Shown here: positions 33,048 to 42,326 of the stretch, piece after piece
Layout: each line of letters begins with the position of its first letter
How positions within the stretch are numbered: the first letter of the stretch is position 1
NCBI GenBank assembly: GCA_944350275.1
Contig: CALVOK010000019.1
Span: 1 to 64,000 of the forward strand
DNA: 64,000 nucleotides
Direction of reading: 5' to 3'
Origin: an uncultured Clostridia bacterium
GTDB taxonomy: Bacteria; Bacillota; Clostridia; Christensenellales; UBA1242
Notes under the pieces: generated by a model
Told to the model about the DNA's origin: nothing
Database searches by the model: none
What the model saw: the letters and a program-made list of their open reading frames with translations, nothing else
Made by a program: the position numbers and the translations under genes

Positions 33048-33326
33048 GTTGCAATATCACTTTTGGTTTTATTTTGTTTTCAAAATCATATTTAGATTTT
33101 ATGTTATTATAATAGAATATACAGTTTGAGGAGTCGTAATAAAATATACAGTCTGAGGAGTCAGTTGTATTGACACGTACAAATTTGAAAGTGAATTAAA
33201 AGCAAGGTCCTGGCTTCAAAATACCAAAATCAAACTTAAAAATCTTATTTATTGTTTAGTTTTTGCTCTGAATAAGATAATTTTTCAAAAAAATCAAAAA
33301 AATTTTTAAAAAATTGTCATAAATAG
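33048..33326. other. Intergenic region before hrcA
   Basis: About 280 bases. A short near-duplicate occurs at 33119-33160 (ACAGTTTGAGGAGTC and ACAGTCTGAGGAGTC, each preceded by an AATAT). No gene recognised. Confidence 0.4.
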
Positions 33327-33355
33327 TTGACTATTTTATAAAAAATGCATATACT
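33327..33355 (+). promoter_or_regulatory. Promoter of the hrcA operon
   Basis: TTGACT (33327-33332), 17-nt spacer, TATACT (33350-33355) with TGCA before it. The CIRCE operator starts 5 nt downstream, over the transcription start. Confidence 0.8.
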
Positions 33356-33359
33356 ATTG

Positions 33360-33386
33360 CTAGCACTTGTAAAACTGGAGTGCTAA
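33360..33386 (+). promoter_or_regulatory. CIRCE operator
   Basis: CTAGCACTT-N9-GAGTGCTAA; the right half is a perfect match to the CIRCE consensus TTAGCACTC-N9-GAGTGCTAA, the left half has two mismatches at its ends. It is the HrcA binding site, so the operon represses itself. Confidence 0.92.
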
Positions 33387-33411
33387 AAAGTCGAAAAGTA
33401 AGAGGTTGTTC

Positions 33412-34410
33412 ATGGAATTATCTGACCGCAAAAAGAAGATTCTTTGTATGGCTATTGAGGAGTACATCAAGGACTGCTCGCCTATCACAAGTGGTGGAAT
33501 CAAGGATGTTACATCTCTCAATTGCTCCACTGCAACACTGAGGAACGAACTCAATGCACTTGAGGCCATGGGTTTTCTTAAGCAGTTGCACACATCAGGA
33601 GGGAGGATACCAACTGCGCAGGGGTATCGCTACTATGTAGAAAACTTACTTGAGGGAGCGACTGCAAGTGAGAAAGAACTTGACGAGGTCAAGGACCTTA
33701 TATCTTCAAAGACCAGTTCTTTAAACGAGATAGTCACAGGGATTGCGAAGATTGTCAGCAAAGCCACCAATTATCCAACGGTAATTATGGTTGACGGAGT
33801 TGACAACCTGGTGCTGACAGATTTTAAAATCATACCGTTACTTGAAGATAAAGTCATGGTTTTGATTGGAACCATCGCAGGTTATATCAATCAGACACTT
33901 GACATATCAGCAAGTGTGGAGGATTGCAACAATGCTTCCATTTACCTGACAAAGCATTTTAAGGGCGAAACAATTGGGTTTATGATTGACAACATTGACC
34001 AATTTGAAGAGGGTATGAAGAGTGAAATTGAGGCATTTGAGAGTGTTGTAAACAGTCTTATAAGCGGACTTAAAAAACTCAACAGTCAAAGGTATCTAAA
34101 TGTAAGACGAGAGGGAAGTGGCAAACTTCTTGAGAACAAAAATGAAGTTGAATCAGCCAAAAAGGTGCTTGATGTCCTGGACGACGAGAAACAACTCTCC
34201 TCAATCATGGAACTCGAGGGCAAGGGTGACATTGAGGTTACCATTGCAGGAGATGGAGAGAGTTGCTCAGTTGTCAAAGCACCAATCAAGGTTGACGGGC
34301 GCCAACTTGCCTCAATTGGAGTTATAGGACCACAGAGAATGGACTATGCGGGTATAGCCTCTGCACTTAAGGTTGTAATAGATAACCTGAATAACTTAAA
34401 AGGAGAATAA
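33412..34410 (+). CDS. hrcA: Heat-inducible transcription repressor HrcA
   Basis: 332 residues from ATG 33412 (AGAGG six bases upstream). N-terminal winged helix: ELSDRKKKILCMAIEEYIKDCSPITSGGI, then NCSTATLRNELNALEAMGFL with the recognition helix STATLRNEL and the HTSGGRIPTAQGYRYYV motif, all classic HrcA. The rest is the GAF-like and dimerisation part, ending RMDYAGIASALKVVIDNL. It binds CIRCE (33360) and represses its own operon; activity normally depends on GroEL. hrcA stop and grpE start are adjacent. Confidence 0.96.
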   Translation: MELSDRKKKILCMAIEEYIKDCSPITSGGIKDVTSLNCSTATLRNELNALEAMGFLKQLHTSGGRIPTAQGYRYYVENLLEGATASEKELDEVKDLISSKTSSLNEIVTGIAKIVSKATNYPTVIMVDGVDNLVLTDFKIIPLLEDKVMVLIGTIAGYINQTLDISASVEDCNNASIYLTKHFKGETIGFMIDNIDQFEEGMKSEIEAFESVVNSLISGLKKLNSQRYLNVRREGSGKLLENKNEVESAKKVLDVLDDEKQLSSIMELEGKGDIEVTIAGDGESCSVVKAPIKVDGRQLASIGVIGPQRMDYAGIASALKVVIDNLNNLKGE

Positions 34411-35133
34411 ATGTCCGACATAAATGATATAAATGATAAAAACATGAGCGAAGAGAAAGAAAATTGCGATTGCTGTGACCAATGCACTTGCGGAGATGGT
34501 TGTCAGTGCAATGGCGAACACAAATGCAGTGAGAATTGTACTTGTGGTGAAAAAAAGTGTAATTGTACAGATGATTGTCAATGCGGTGATGATTGCCATT
34601 GCGACGATAATTGTTCTTGTGGTGACGACTGCACTTGCGGTGAGAACTGCTCATGTCAAGAAGAAAATAAGTGCAATGATGAATGTAATTGTCAAGAAAA
34701 AGAGGAAAACGACAAGGCAGTTGAGTACTTAAATCTTGCAAAGCAGGTTCAAGCCGATTTTGAAAACTTCAGGCGTCATGCTGTTGAAGATATAAAACAG
34801 GCAAGAATTAGCGGACAGACATCTGTTATAGAGGTATTTTTACCTTGTCTTGATACATTTAAGGAGGCAAAAAAATCAATTACCGATGAGAATGTTCTAA
34901 AAGGCTTTGAAATGGTAGAAAATAGCATCTCTAATTCCCTGAAAAGTCTTGGAGTTGAGAAAATTCAGTCGGTAGGAGAAAAATATAATCCACATCTTCA
35001 CAATGCTATAGCAGTTATGAAAGATGAGGAAAAAGAAAATGACGTTATCTTGGAGGAATATCAAGCAGGATATAAATTCCATGATAAAGTAATAAGATAT
35101 GCAATAGTCTCAGTCAATAAAAAGGAGGATTAA
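34411..35133 (+). CDS. grpE: Nucleotide exchange factor GrpE with cysteine-rich N-terminal tail
   Basis: 240 residues. Residues from about 100 are a normal GrpE: coiled coil ([23 protein letters not shown]), then four-helix bundle and beta-wing ([43 protein letters not shown]). Before it, residues 18-95 contain 25 cysteines, mostly as CxC pairs spaced by three to five residues with Asp, Glu, Gly and Asn (for example CTCGDGCQC and CHCDDNCSC). GrpE N-termini are usually only acidic and disordered. The tail looks like a metallothionein or zinc-cluster sequence and could sense metal or oxidation. Translation start follows AAAAGGAG. Second gene of the hrcA operon. Confidence 0.93.
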   Translation: MSDINDINDKNMSEEKENCDCCDQCTCGDGCQCNGEHKCSENCTCGEKKCNCTDDCQCGDDCHCDDNCSCGDDCTCGENCSCQEENKCNDECNCQEKEENDKAVEYLNLAKQVQADFENFRRHAVEDIKQARISGQTSVIEVFLPCLDTFKEAKKSITDENVLKGFEMVENSISNSLKSLGVEKIQSVGEKYNPHLHNAIAVMKDEEKENDVILEEYQAGYKFHDKVIRYAIVSVNKKED

Positions 35134-35135
35134 TT

Positions 35136-36968
35136 ATGGGAAAAATTATTGGTATAGACTTAGGAACAACAAATTCATGTGTAGCGGTAATGGAAGGTGG
35201 AAAACCAACCGTTATAGCAAATGCAGAGGGTGATCGTACCACACCTTCAGTAGTTGCATACACAAAAGAAGGAGAGAGACTTGTCGGCAAAGTTGCAAAA
35301 CGACAGGCAATAGTAAATGCTGAAAATACAGTTCAGTCAATAAAACGTGAAATGGGTACAAATTATAAAGTTAAACTAAATGGCAAGGAATACACACCAC
35401 AAGAGATTTCTGCTATGATTCTTTCAAAATTAAAGGCAGATGCAGAAAGTTATCTTGGTGGACCTGTGACACAGGCAGTTATCACTGTACCTGCTTACTT
35501 TAATGATTCTCAACGTCAAGCCACAAAGGACGCAGGTAAGATTGCTGGTCTTGAAGTACTTAGAATTATCAATGAACCAACTGCTGCCGCTCTTGCATAC
35601 GGTCTTGATAAGGGCGAGAATTCAAATCAAAAGATTCTTGTATACGACCTCGGTGGCGGGACATTCGATGTGTCTATCCTTGAAATAGGTGATGGTGTAT
35701 TTGAAGTTCTCTCTACAAATGGAAACACTCGACTTGGCGGAGATGACTTTGATAATAGAATTATTGATTTGCTCGTTGAAGAGTTTAAGAAAACTAACAA
35801 TATTGACTTAATTCAAGATAAACTTGCTATGCAAAGACTTAAAGAGGCGGCAGAAAAGGCTAAAATTGACTTGTCAGCGACACCAAAAACTACAATTTCA
35901 CTTCCATTCATTTCTGCTGACGCAACAGGTCCAAAACATATGGAATATGAACTCACTCGTGCAAAATTTGACTCACTTACTGAGGACCTTGTAAAAGAGA
36001 CAATTGACTGCACAGTTAGAGCACTCGCCGATGCAAAACTTGACAAAAACCAAATTGATAAGGTTGTTTTAGTCGGTGGTTCAACTCGTATCCCTGCTGT
36101 ACAAGAGGCAGTTAAGAACTTTACAGGAAAAGAATCATACAAGGGTATCAACCCAGATGAATGTGTCGCTATAGGTGCCGCTATTCAGGCAGGTGTCCTT
36201 GGCGGAGAAGTTAAAGATGTATTACTTCTTGATGTAACTCCACTTTCTCTTGGTATTGAAACACTTGGTGGTGTGTTTACTAAACTTATTGAGAGAAACA
36301 CAACCATACCTACAAGAAAATCACAGATATTCTCAACCGCTGTTGATAATCAACCTGGCGTTGATATTCACGTTCTTCAAGGCGAACGAGAATTTGCAAA
36401 TCAAAACAAAACTCTAGGTAGATTCCAACTTACAGACATCCCACCTGCACCAAGAGGAGTGCCTCAAATTGAAGTTACATTTGATATTGATGCAAATGGT
36501 ATTGTTAAAGTTTCTGCAAAAGACCTTGGAACAAACAAAGAACAAAATATAACAATCACAGCATCTTCAAACCTTAAAGAAGAAGATATTGAAAAAGCAA
36601 TTAAAGAGGCTGAGGCTCACGCAGAGGAAGATAAGAAACGTAAGGAACTTGTTGAGACTAAGAACCAAGGCGATAACCTTGTTTATGGACTTGAAAAGAT
36701 GCTTAAAGACAATGGAGATAAACTTCAAGAGGAAGATAAGAAAAAACTGCAAGATGCTATTGAGAAAGCAAAAAGCGACATGGCGAGCGAGGACATTGAT
36801 ACAGTTAAGAAGGCAATTGATGAACTCACAAATGTTTCAAATGGCATAGTTTCTAAGATGTACCAATCTGCAAACCCTAATGGTGCTAATGGCAGTACTG
36901 AAGCCAATGGCAATAATGGAGATAACGGCTCTGACCCAGAAGTAGTTGTTGATGATGACAATAAATAA
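35136..36968 (+). CDS. dnaK: Chaperone Hsp70 (DnaK)
   Basis: 610 residues, normal for Bacillota DnaK. ATPase domain signatures [15 protein letters not shown] (about 4-18), [15 protein letters not shown] and [13 protein letters not shown]; the linker [15 protein letters not shown] (about 365-379) leads to the substrate-binding domain, and the lid ends in an Asn/Gly-rich tail with acidic end EVVVDDDNK. Works with GrpE (2 nt upstream) and DnaJ (downstream), under HrcA control. ATG 35136 has a good AAAGGAGG site. Confidence 0.98.
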   Translation: MGKIIGIDLGTTNSCVAVMEGGKPTVIANAEGDRTTPSVVAYTKEGERLVGKVAKRQAIVNAENTVQSIKREMGTNYKVKLNGKEYTPQEISAMILSKLKADAESYLGGPVTQAVITVPAYFNDSQRQATKDAGKIAGLEVLRIINEPTAAALAYGLDKGENSNQKILVYDLGGGTFDVSILEIGDGVFEVLSTNGNTRLGGDDFDNRIIDLLVEEFKKTNNIDLIQDKLAMQRLKEAAEKAKIDLSATPKTTISLPFISADATGPKHMEYELTRAKFDSLTEDLVKETIDCTVRALADAKLDKNQIDKVVLVGGSTRIPAVQEAVKNFTGKESYKGINPDECVAIGAAIQAGVLGGEVKDVLLLDVTPLSLGIETLGGVFTKLIERNTTIPTRKSQIFSTAVDNQPGVDIHVLQGEREFANQNKTLGRFQLTDIPPAPRGVPQIEVTFDIDANGIVKVSAKDLGTNKEQNITITASSNLKEEDIEKAIKEAEAHAEEDKKRKELVETKNQGDNLVYGLEKMLKDNGDKLQEEDKKKLQDAIEKAKSDMASEDIDTVKKAIDELTNVSNGIVSKMYQSANPNGANGSTEANGNNGDNGSDPEVVVDDDNK

Positions 36969-37031
36969 TATTAATACTATGTTTGTAGTAAGAAATTAGA
37001 TAAACATATGTTTATGAGTAAGGAGAGAGTT

Positions 37032-37388
37032 ATGGAAACTAAGGATTATCTTGGTAAGATTGTGACTGTCAAAATGGATAGACCTCTTGGGAGCAAACAT
37101 CCAAAACATGATTTTATTTATCCTGTCAATTATGGTTATATTCCAAACACTATTTCAGGTGATGGAGAAGAACTTGATGCCTATGTACTCGGTGAGTTTA
37201 AGCCTCTCGCCGAATACACAGGAGTTGTCAAGGCAATTATTCACAGGATAAACGATAACGATGATAAACTTGTTGTGATGGCAAGCGAGAAGGATTACTC
37301 TGACGCCCAAATTAAAGCATTGACTGAATTTCAGGAACGATTCTTTGAAAGTGAGATAATAAGGGACTGCGAAAAACAAAAAGATTAA
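37032..37388 (+). CDS. Short inorganic pyrophosphatase-like protein
   Basis: 118 residues from ATG 37032, which has AAGGAGAG in front; an earlier ATG at 37008 lacks one. Family I PPase core: FIYPVNYGYIPNTISGDGEELDAYVLGEFKPL, corresponding to YPxNYGYIPxTxxxDGDPxDVLV, and NDDKLVVMASEKDYSD. One of the three clustered metal-binding aspartates (second D of DGDPxD) is Glu here. The protein is about 50 residues shorter than classical PPases (about 170). It would hydrolyse PPi in the cytoplasm if active. Unusual place, between dnaK and dnaJ. Confidence 0.8.
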   Translation: METKDYLGKIVTVKMDRPLGSKHPKHDFIYPVNYGYIPNTISGDGEELDAYVLGEFKPLAEYTGVVKAIIHRINDNDDKLVVMASEKDYSDAQIKALTEFQERFFESEIIRDCEKQKD

Positions 37389-37403
37389 TAAAAAGGAAAG
37401 ATA

Positions 37404-38525
37404 ATGGCAAATAAAGATTATTATTCAGTGCTAGGAGTTGATAAAAATGCGAGCGAGGATGAAATTAAGTCGGCATATAGAAGGCTTGCAAAAAAATATC
37501 ATCCCGACCTCAACAAAACTCCCGAAGCAGCGGAGAAATTTAAAGATATAAACGAAGCATACGAAGTTTTAGGCGACCCTAAGAAGAGGGCAAACTACGA
37601 TCAGTTTGGCTCCGCTGACGGCAACCCATTTGGTGCTGGCGGTGCTGGTGGCGCTGGTGGTTTTGGCGACTTCTTTGGTGGTGGCGGTGGATTCTCCGAT
37701 ATTTTTTCTGACATTTTTTCTGCTTTTGGCGGAGGACATGGAGAAAAAGTTAGGCAAAGGGGAGCGGACATCAATATTGCTGTAAACTTAACTTTTGAAG
37801 AGGCTTGTTTTGGCTGTGTTAAAAATATAACAATAGGCAAACAAGATAAATGTACCGCTTGTAATGGAACGGGTGCTAAAAATGGTAGAGAGTTTTCTAT
37901 CTGTCCTGAATGTAATGGAGCAGGCAGGGTCCGTTATCAACAAAACACTCTTTTTGGTACAACCATAAGGGAAGCAAGTTGCCCAAAATGTAATGGTAGC
38001 GGAAAGATTATAAGAGAAAAGTGTGCAGAATGCAATGGAAAGGGTGTAAAAAAGACAAATAAAACTATACAAGTTAAATTCCCTGCAGGAATAGACAATG
38101 ACCAAACACTTAGGATGAAAGGCGAAGGAAATTCTCCTGGCGGAGATGGTGTAAATGGTGACCTTAATATAAGAATATCTGTAAGCCCTCATAAGATATT
38201 GATAAGAAAGGGAAAGGATTTGTATCTTGACCTCTATTTGCCTTTTACTTTAACTTTGCTAGGTGGCAAGGTGGACATTCCAACACTTGAAGGGAAATAC
38301 ACATTGACAATTCCAGAACTCACACCAAGTGGAACGGTAATGCGTCTTAAAAATAAAGGCGTAAAGGAACTTAATAGAGAAAATAGGGGAGACCTGCTAA
38401 TCACTATTAAGGCAGAAACACCGAAGAGTCTTGACAAACAAACAAAAACAAAAATACAAGAACTTGCAAAAGAGATAGGAGATAATTCATATATAAAATA
38501 CAATAATTTTTTGAAGAAAATGTAA
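37404..38525 (+). CDS. dnaJ: Chaperone DnaJ (Hsp40)
   Basis: 373 residues, full type I DnaJ. J domain 1-70 with the HPD motif (KKYHPDLNK), Gly/Phe-rich linker (about 75-115), zinc-finger domain with four CxxCxGxG repeats ([32 protein letters not shown]; about 147-215) and C-terminal substrate-binding domains. It stimulates DnaK ATPase. ATG 37404 follows AAAAAGGAAAG. Last gene of the hrcA heat-shock operon; a terminator lies at 38633. Confidence 0.98.
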   Translation: MANKDYYSVLGVDKNASEDEIKSAYRRLAKKYHPDLNKTPEAAEKFKDINEAYEVLGDPKKRANYDQFGSADGNPFGAGGAGGAGGFGDFFGGGGGFSDIFSDIFSAFGGGHGEKVRQRGADINIAVNLTFEEACFGCVKNITIGKQDKCTACNGTGAKNGREFSICPECNGAGRVRYQQNTLFGTTIREASCPKCNGSGKIIREKCAECNGKGVKKTNKTIQVKFPAGIDNDQTLRMKGEGNSPGGDGVNGDLNIRISVSPHKILIRKGKDLYLDLYLPFTLTLLGGKVDIPTLEGKYTLTIPELTPSGTVMRLKNKGVKELNRENRGDLLITIKAETPKSLDKQTKTKIQELAKEIGDNSYIKYNNFLKKM

Positions 38526-38839
38526 TTTTTTAAATGCTTTTAACGACATAATCAAAAAATATTTAAATAATATGAATAAAATTCTTAAAAATTGTTATAA
38601 TAAAACTGTTTTAGACTTTTCAAAACTCCTTTAAAAAATATCTGACAAAAATCTGTCAGATATTTTTTTATTTATTTAGAATTTTATTTTATTTTTTACA
38701 GCATTTAATAGGAAAACTATAAATTCTTTCTATAAAATAAATTAATATAAAAATAAACAAAAAATAGAAAAAATAAATTTAAAAATAAATATAAATAATT
38801 AGAATCTACATAAAAATTATATTTTTTTGATAAAAATTG
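38526..38839. other. Intergenic region after dnaJ
   Basis: About 310 bases, very A+T-rich; holds the terminator at 38633-38669 and otherwise A-rich low-complexity sequence before the convergent phosphatase gene. Confidence 0.5.
38633..38669. terminator. Intrinsic terminator of the heat-shock operon
   Basis: AAAAAATATCTGACA (38633-38647) pairs perfectly with TGTCAGATATTTTTT (38654 onward); can function from both strands. Confidence 0.9.
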
Positions 38840-39361
38840 TCATTTTTTTAATATTTTTACTTCACAATTTTCAATGCTTTCAACTTCGTCATTTATATCT
38901 AAACCTAAAACATACCTTTTCAGCATCTTCCATACACCGCTGTGAGAGACTATCAAAATGTTTAATTTGCTTTTTTCAATGGTTTTAAAAAATTCGATGT
39001 TTCTGTTGTATAAATCTTGAAAGTCTTCTGCTTGGTATTTATGTGGATTTTTCATAAAATCCTCAATTTCTTCTTGTGCTGACTCGCTATATTTTCTCCC
39101 TGTTGCAATCCCTGCATTTTGCTCTTTTAATCTATCATCTTGAATAATTTTTACATTATGGTATTTATTTATTTCTTGGCTTGTTCTATATGCACGAGAA
39201 AGTGGAGAGGAGTATATAATATCTATTTTGGTATTCTTTAGTTTATCTGCAGTTATAACCGCTTGCTTTATGCCCTCATCATTTAAAGGACTATCCAATT
39301 GCCCTTGAATTATGCCATTTACATTGCTATCTGTTTGTCCATGTCTTACAAAATATACCAT
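38840..39361 (-). CDS. Histidine phosphatase family protein (phosphoglycerate mutase-like)
   Basis: 173 residues. The catalytic RHG motif is at the N-terminus (YFVRHGQTDSNVNGIIQGQLDSPLNDEG), the pattern of the CobC/GpmB branch; further catalytic positions are SPLSRAYRTSQEI (second Arg) and IVSHSGVWK (second His, about residue 143). Removes phosphate from a small metabolite through a phospho-histidine intermediate; actual substrate cannot be told. It lies 20 nt after rsmE on the minus strand and is probably co-transcribed with it. Confidence 0.88.
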   Translation of the reverse strand: MVYFVRHGQTDSNVNGIIQGQLDSPLNDEGIKQAVITADKLKNTKIDIIYSSPLSRAYRTSQEINKYHNVKIIQDDRLKEQNAGIATGRKYSESAQEEIEDFMKNPHKYQAEDFQDLYNRNIEFFKTIEKSKLNILIVSHSGVWKMLKRYVLGLDINDEVESIENCEVKILKK

Positions 39362-39381
39362 TTGACCTCCTAAAAATAATA

Positions 39382-40083
39382 TTAATTATTAGAGAATACT
39401 CCGACAAGTGTTAAAACTGCAGTTGTGGCAGTATCGCATCTCAAAATTCTTTTACCAAGTGAAAATGACTTACCTCCAATATCTATAATTTTATTACTTT
39501 CTTTTTCACTGAATCCGCCCTCATTTCCTATTACAACCGCAATTTTTTCTTTGCCACTAACCCAATCTATATTAAAGTTATTTGTTTTTTCATGCTCATT
39601 TGCAAATATTATCACATCAAAATCTCTTAATAAAACAAGCATTTTTTCAAAATCTATTAAATCATGTACGTTTACAAGTTTTGAACGTTCACATTGTTTG
39701 CAGGCTGATATGACTTGGTTGTCTACACGTTCCCTCTTTAAATTTTTAGTCATTGTATGCTCACTTGTGAAAAAGTATATCTCGCTTACACCAAGTTCAA
39801 TTGCCTTAGGAAGTATTGCATCAAAATAATCTTTTTTAGGAAGCATTTGAAAAAGAACGATATTTCTTCGAGGCAGTGCAGGGCAAATTTTAATTTCATC
39901 TATTTTTAATAGACAATTATTTTTATTAAGTTTAGAAATTGTGCAATAATAGTCATACTCGTCATTAATGCAGGCAATAACCTTATCATCTTCTTGCATT
40001 CTTAGAACCTTTCTTAGATGGTCATATTCATTATCTTCAATTATAATAAAATCATTTTCTTTTCTACCAAAAAACCTTCGCAT
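39382..40083 (-). CDS. rsmE: 16S rRNA (uracil-1498-N3)-methyltransferase RsmE
   Basis: 233 residues, standard RsmE. N-terminal PUA-like domain (MRRFFGRKENDFIIIEDNEYDHLRKVLRMQEDDKV; HLxxVLRxxxGD motif with Glu for Gly) and C-terminal SPOUT domain with the knot motifs VVIGNEGGFSEKESN and SLGKRILRCDTATTAVLTLV (usual ILRxETA is ILRCDTA here). It methylates U1498 in the 30S subunit using SAM. Often next to dnaJ/prmA in Bacillota, as here, although in opposite orientation. Confidence 0.93.
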   Translation of the reverse strand: MRRFFGRKENDFIIIEDNEYDHLRKVLRMQEDDKVIACINDEYDYYCTISKLNKNNCLLKIDEIKICPALPRRNIVLFQMLPKKDYFDAILPKAIELGVSEIYFFTSEHTMTKNLKRERVDNQVISACKQCERSKLVNVHDLIDFEKMLVLLRDFDVIIFANEHEKTNNFNIDWVSGKEKIAVVIGNEGGFSEKESNKIIDIGGKSFSLGKRILRCDTATTAVLTLVGVFSNN

Positions 40084-40124
40084 AAAAACTCCTTAATCAT
40101 TATAGCATAAAAATCTATGATTGC

Positions 40125-40155
40125 AAAATCCACAGATAAAAATCTGTGGATTTTT
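40125..40155 (-). terminator. Intrinsic terminator of the Cys-rich small gene
   Basis: AAAATCCACAGAT (40125-40137) pairs with ATCTGTGGATTTT (40142-40154). It lies directly after the minus-strand gene at 40157. Confidence 0.85.
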
Positions 40156-40156
40156 G

Positions 40157-40411
40157 TTATTTATGCTTATTTGCGAGATAGCCTGCAAAGAAAAATATTA
40201 AATTTTGTGGCAGACATGATCTTGTGTTACAGCATTGTATTTGCTCAAGGGGATAGGGCTGAGAAAATGATGGTGAGCACGAAAAGTTATTAGGGTAAGA
40301 ACAATGACAATTAAATGGAGGACAACTTGTCTGCCAAGAGCCATAGCAGGAGCAAGGACATCTGCAAAGGTCGACAAAACTGCCCATTCTATAATTTGTG
40401 TTGATTATCAT
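40157..40411 (-). CDS. Small cysteine-rich protein, 84 residues
   Basis: On the minus strand from ATG 40411, with AAAAGGAG seven bases upstream. Eleven cysteines, mainly in residues 16-70 (CRCPCSC, CPPFNCHC, IQCCNTRSC), with many Pro, Ser and Tyr. This composition resembles small spore-coat or exosporium proteins, but no family is recognised. Own terminator follows. In the window it is the third Cys-rich product, after the 16152 mini-protein and the GrpE tail. Confidence 0.7.
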   Translation of the reverse strand: MIINTNYRMGSFVDLCRCPCSCYGSWQTSCPPFNCHCSYPNNFSCSPSFSQPYPLEQIQCCNTRSCLPQNLIFFFAGYLANKHK

Positions 40412-40484
40412 GATTTCTCCTTTTAAGTAAAAATAATTTATAGGAATTAGTCTATTTTTTAGTTATTTTTAATAGATTTAATCT

Positions 40485-41468
40485 ATGAAAGAGTTGTCTA
40501 TAATTTTTGCAATAATTGGTACGGTGATAGGTTCTGGGTTTATAAGTGGGAAAGAAGTTGCAGTATTTTTTGCAAGATTTGGTTTTTGGTCAATTCCGTG
40601 TATATTTATTGCTTTTTTCTTATTTTGGTTTTTGTTTTATTCTATTTTAATTAAGGGGGACAAGATATTATTCAAACTGAAAAAATCTAAATTATTTATG
40701 ATTATAAATGTAATTCTTTGTATAATTTTTACCTCTGCAATGTTTGCGGGTATTAATAATTTATTAATTTTTGATAATTTTTTTATAAATTTTCTGATTT
40801 TTTCGTGTATTTTGGCATTATGCACATTAATTTTTAAAAAAGGTACTACATTTTTAAATAAATTAAACTTTATATTAATTCCCGTAATGCTTGTGATTTT
40901 TTTAGCATTACTATCAAGTAAATCAGCATTAAATTTTCAATTACAAGAAAATTTTCAATCAATTTGGTCGCCTTTTTATTGTGTTTTTTATGTCGTTCTA
41001 AATACATCAAATAGTTGCGTAATGCTTGCAAGTTTAGGAGAGGGGTTAAGTAGGAAACAAAAAGCACGAGCAAGTTTTTATTCATCACTCGTGCTTATGT
41101 TAATCCTGTTGTTTGTAAATATCATTTTACTTCAGCATTCTTCGCTTATTTCCTTAGATATGCCACTACTTTCATTATTTAATGGGTGGGAGAGAACTCT
41201 ATTAAACATAATAATTTTTATAGGTTGTAGCACCACACTTTTTTCACTTATTTTTTCATCGTCTTTAACGATTAGAGGGCTGTGCAATAATGAATTTTTA
41301 GTTTTTATTATAAGCATAGTGGTGCCGACCATATTAAGTTTAGTAGGTTTTGGTTTTATAATAACCTATCTTTATCCACTTGCTAGTATAGTAGGAATAT
41401 TTTTATTATTAAATTTATTATTTGAAGAAAATATAAAAGTGCTAATAAAAGGGGGTAAAAAATTATAA
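40485..41468 (+). CDS. YkvI-like membrane transport protein
   Basis: 327 residues, about ten membrane helices. The start KELSIIFAIIGTVIGSGFISGKEVAVFFARFGFWSIP is typical of the YkvI family (COG3949) of the amino acid/polyamine transporter superfamily; the GTVIGSGFxSGKE motif resembles the unwound helix-1 motif of APC-type carriers. Cytoplasmic membrane carrier; substrate unknown. No Shine-Dalgarno sequence is visible before ATG 40485. It faces the ABC transporter genes convergently with 42 nt between. Confidence 0.82.
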   Translation: MKELSIIFAIIGTVIGSGFISGKEVAVFFARFGFWSIPCIFIAFFLFWFLFYSILIKGDKILFKLKKSKLFMIINVILCIIFTSAMFAGINNLLIFDNFFINFLIFSCILALCTLIFKKGTTFLNKLNFILIPVMLVIFLALLSSKSALNFQLQENFQSIWSPFYCVFYVVLNTSNSCVMLASLGEGLSRKQKARASFYSSLVLMLILLFVNIILLQHSSLISLDMPLLSLFNGWERTLLNIIIFIGCSTTLFSLIFSSSLTIRGLCNNEFLVFIISIVVPTILSLVGFGFIITYLYPLASIVGIFLLLNLLFEENIKVLIKGGKKL

Positions 41469-41510
41469 CGTATTAAAGTTTTCTTAATATAAATTTTAAA
41501 TTTACTAAGT

Positions 41511-42326
41511 TTATCTTTTATATTTCTTTTCAAGTGGGCTTACCAAAAAGTACATTAAGGCAGCGAGGATACAGAGAAGTGTTATGCTTGCCATTACTAT
41601 ATCAAGTTTGAGAATTTGGCTTCCATAATTTATTAGATAGCCAAGTCCTGCTTTGCTTGAAAGGTATTCTCCCATAATAGTGCCTACCCAACTCATTCCG
41701 ACATTAATTTTAAGAACGGATACAAATTCAGGGATAGAATTAGGTAAAATAAGTTTAAAAAGTATTTGAAACTTATTTGCGTGCATTGATTTCATGAGAA
41801 GTATTTTATCGCTATCACATGAGATGAATGCATTGAGCATAGATATTGTGGTAATAACAATACAGATAAGCACACACATTACAACTGTTGCCCATGTTCC
41901 AGAGCCGACCCAAAAAATAATCATAGGTCCAAGAGCAATTTTTGGCAAACTATTTAAGATAATAAGGTATGGTTCCATTATTCGTCTAAGTTTTTCGCTC
42001 CACCAAAGCAAAATTGCAATGAAACTGCCCAGAATAGTTGCAATAATAAATCCAATTATGGTTTCATAAAGAGAAGTCCATATATGAATCCAAAGGTTGC
42101 CGTCACGTCCAAGGTCAATGATAGTATTTACAATTCTTGATGGACTTGAGAAGAAAAATGGGTCAATTACACCATTGTCAGCAAGTAGTTGCCAAACTCC
42201 AAGGAAGAGAACGAACAAAGCAATTTGCCAAAACAAGACTAAAATTTTATCTTTTTTAATTCTTTTAAGATACTGCTTGCGGGCTTTTGAGTAGGATATA
42301 ACTTTATTTTTGTTTTTGCATTTCAT
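41511..42326 (-). CDS. ABC transporter permease, NitT/TauT type
   Basis: 271 residues from ATG 42326, which overlaps the stop of the ATPase gene; TTG 42344 is an alternative. Six membrane helices, and the family EAA-like loop in LLMKSMHANKFQILFKLILPNSIPEFVSVLKINVGMSWVGTIMGEYLSSKAGLGYLI, as in SsuC/TauC/NrtB. Imports a small organic or inorganic anion or a thiamine-precursor-like molecule. No substrate-binding protein gene lies nearby, so the substrate cannot be inferred, and the partner is probably elsewhere. Confidence 0.88.
   Translation of the reverse strand: MKCKNKNKVISYSKARKQYLKRIKKDKILVLFWQIALFVLFLGVWQLLADNGVIDPFFFSSPSRIVNTIIDLGRDGNLWIHIWTSLYETIIGFIIATILGSFIAILLWWSEKLRRIMEPYLIILNSLPKIALGPMIIFWVGSGTWATVVMCVLICIVITTISMLNAFISCDSDKILLMKSMHANKFQILFKLILPNSIPEFVSVLKINVGMSWVGTIMGEYLSSKAGLGYLINYGSQILKLDIVMASITLLCILAALMYFLVSPLEKKYKR

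Noticed and set aside
37569..37840. Minus-strand open frames over the dnaJ Gly/Phe region
   Set aside because: They are shadows of the glycine-rich codons of dnaJ.
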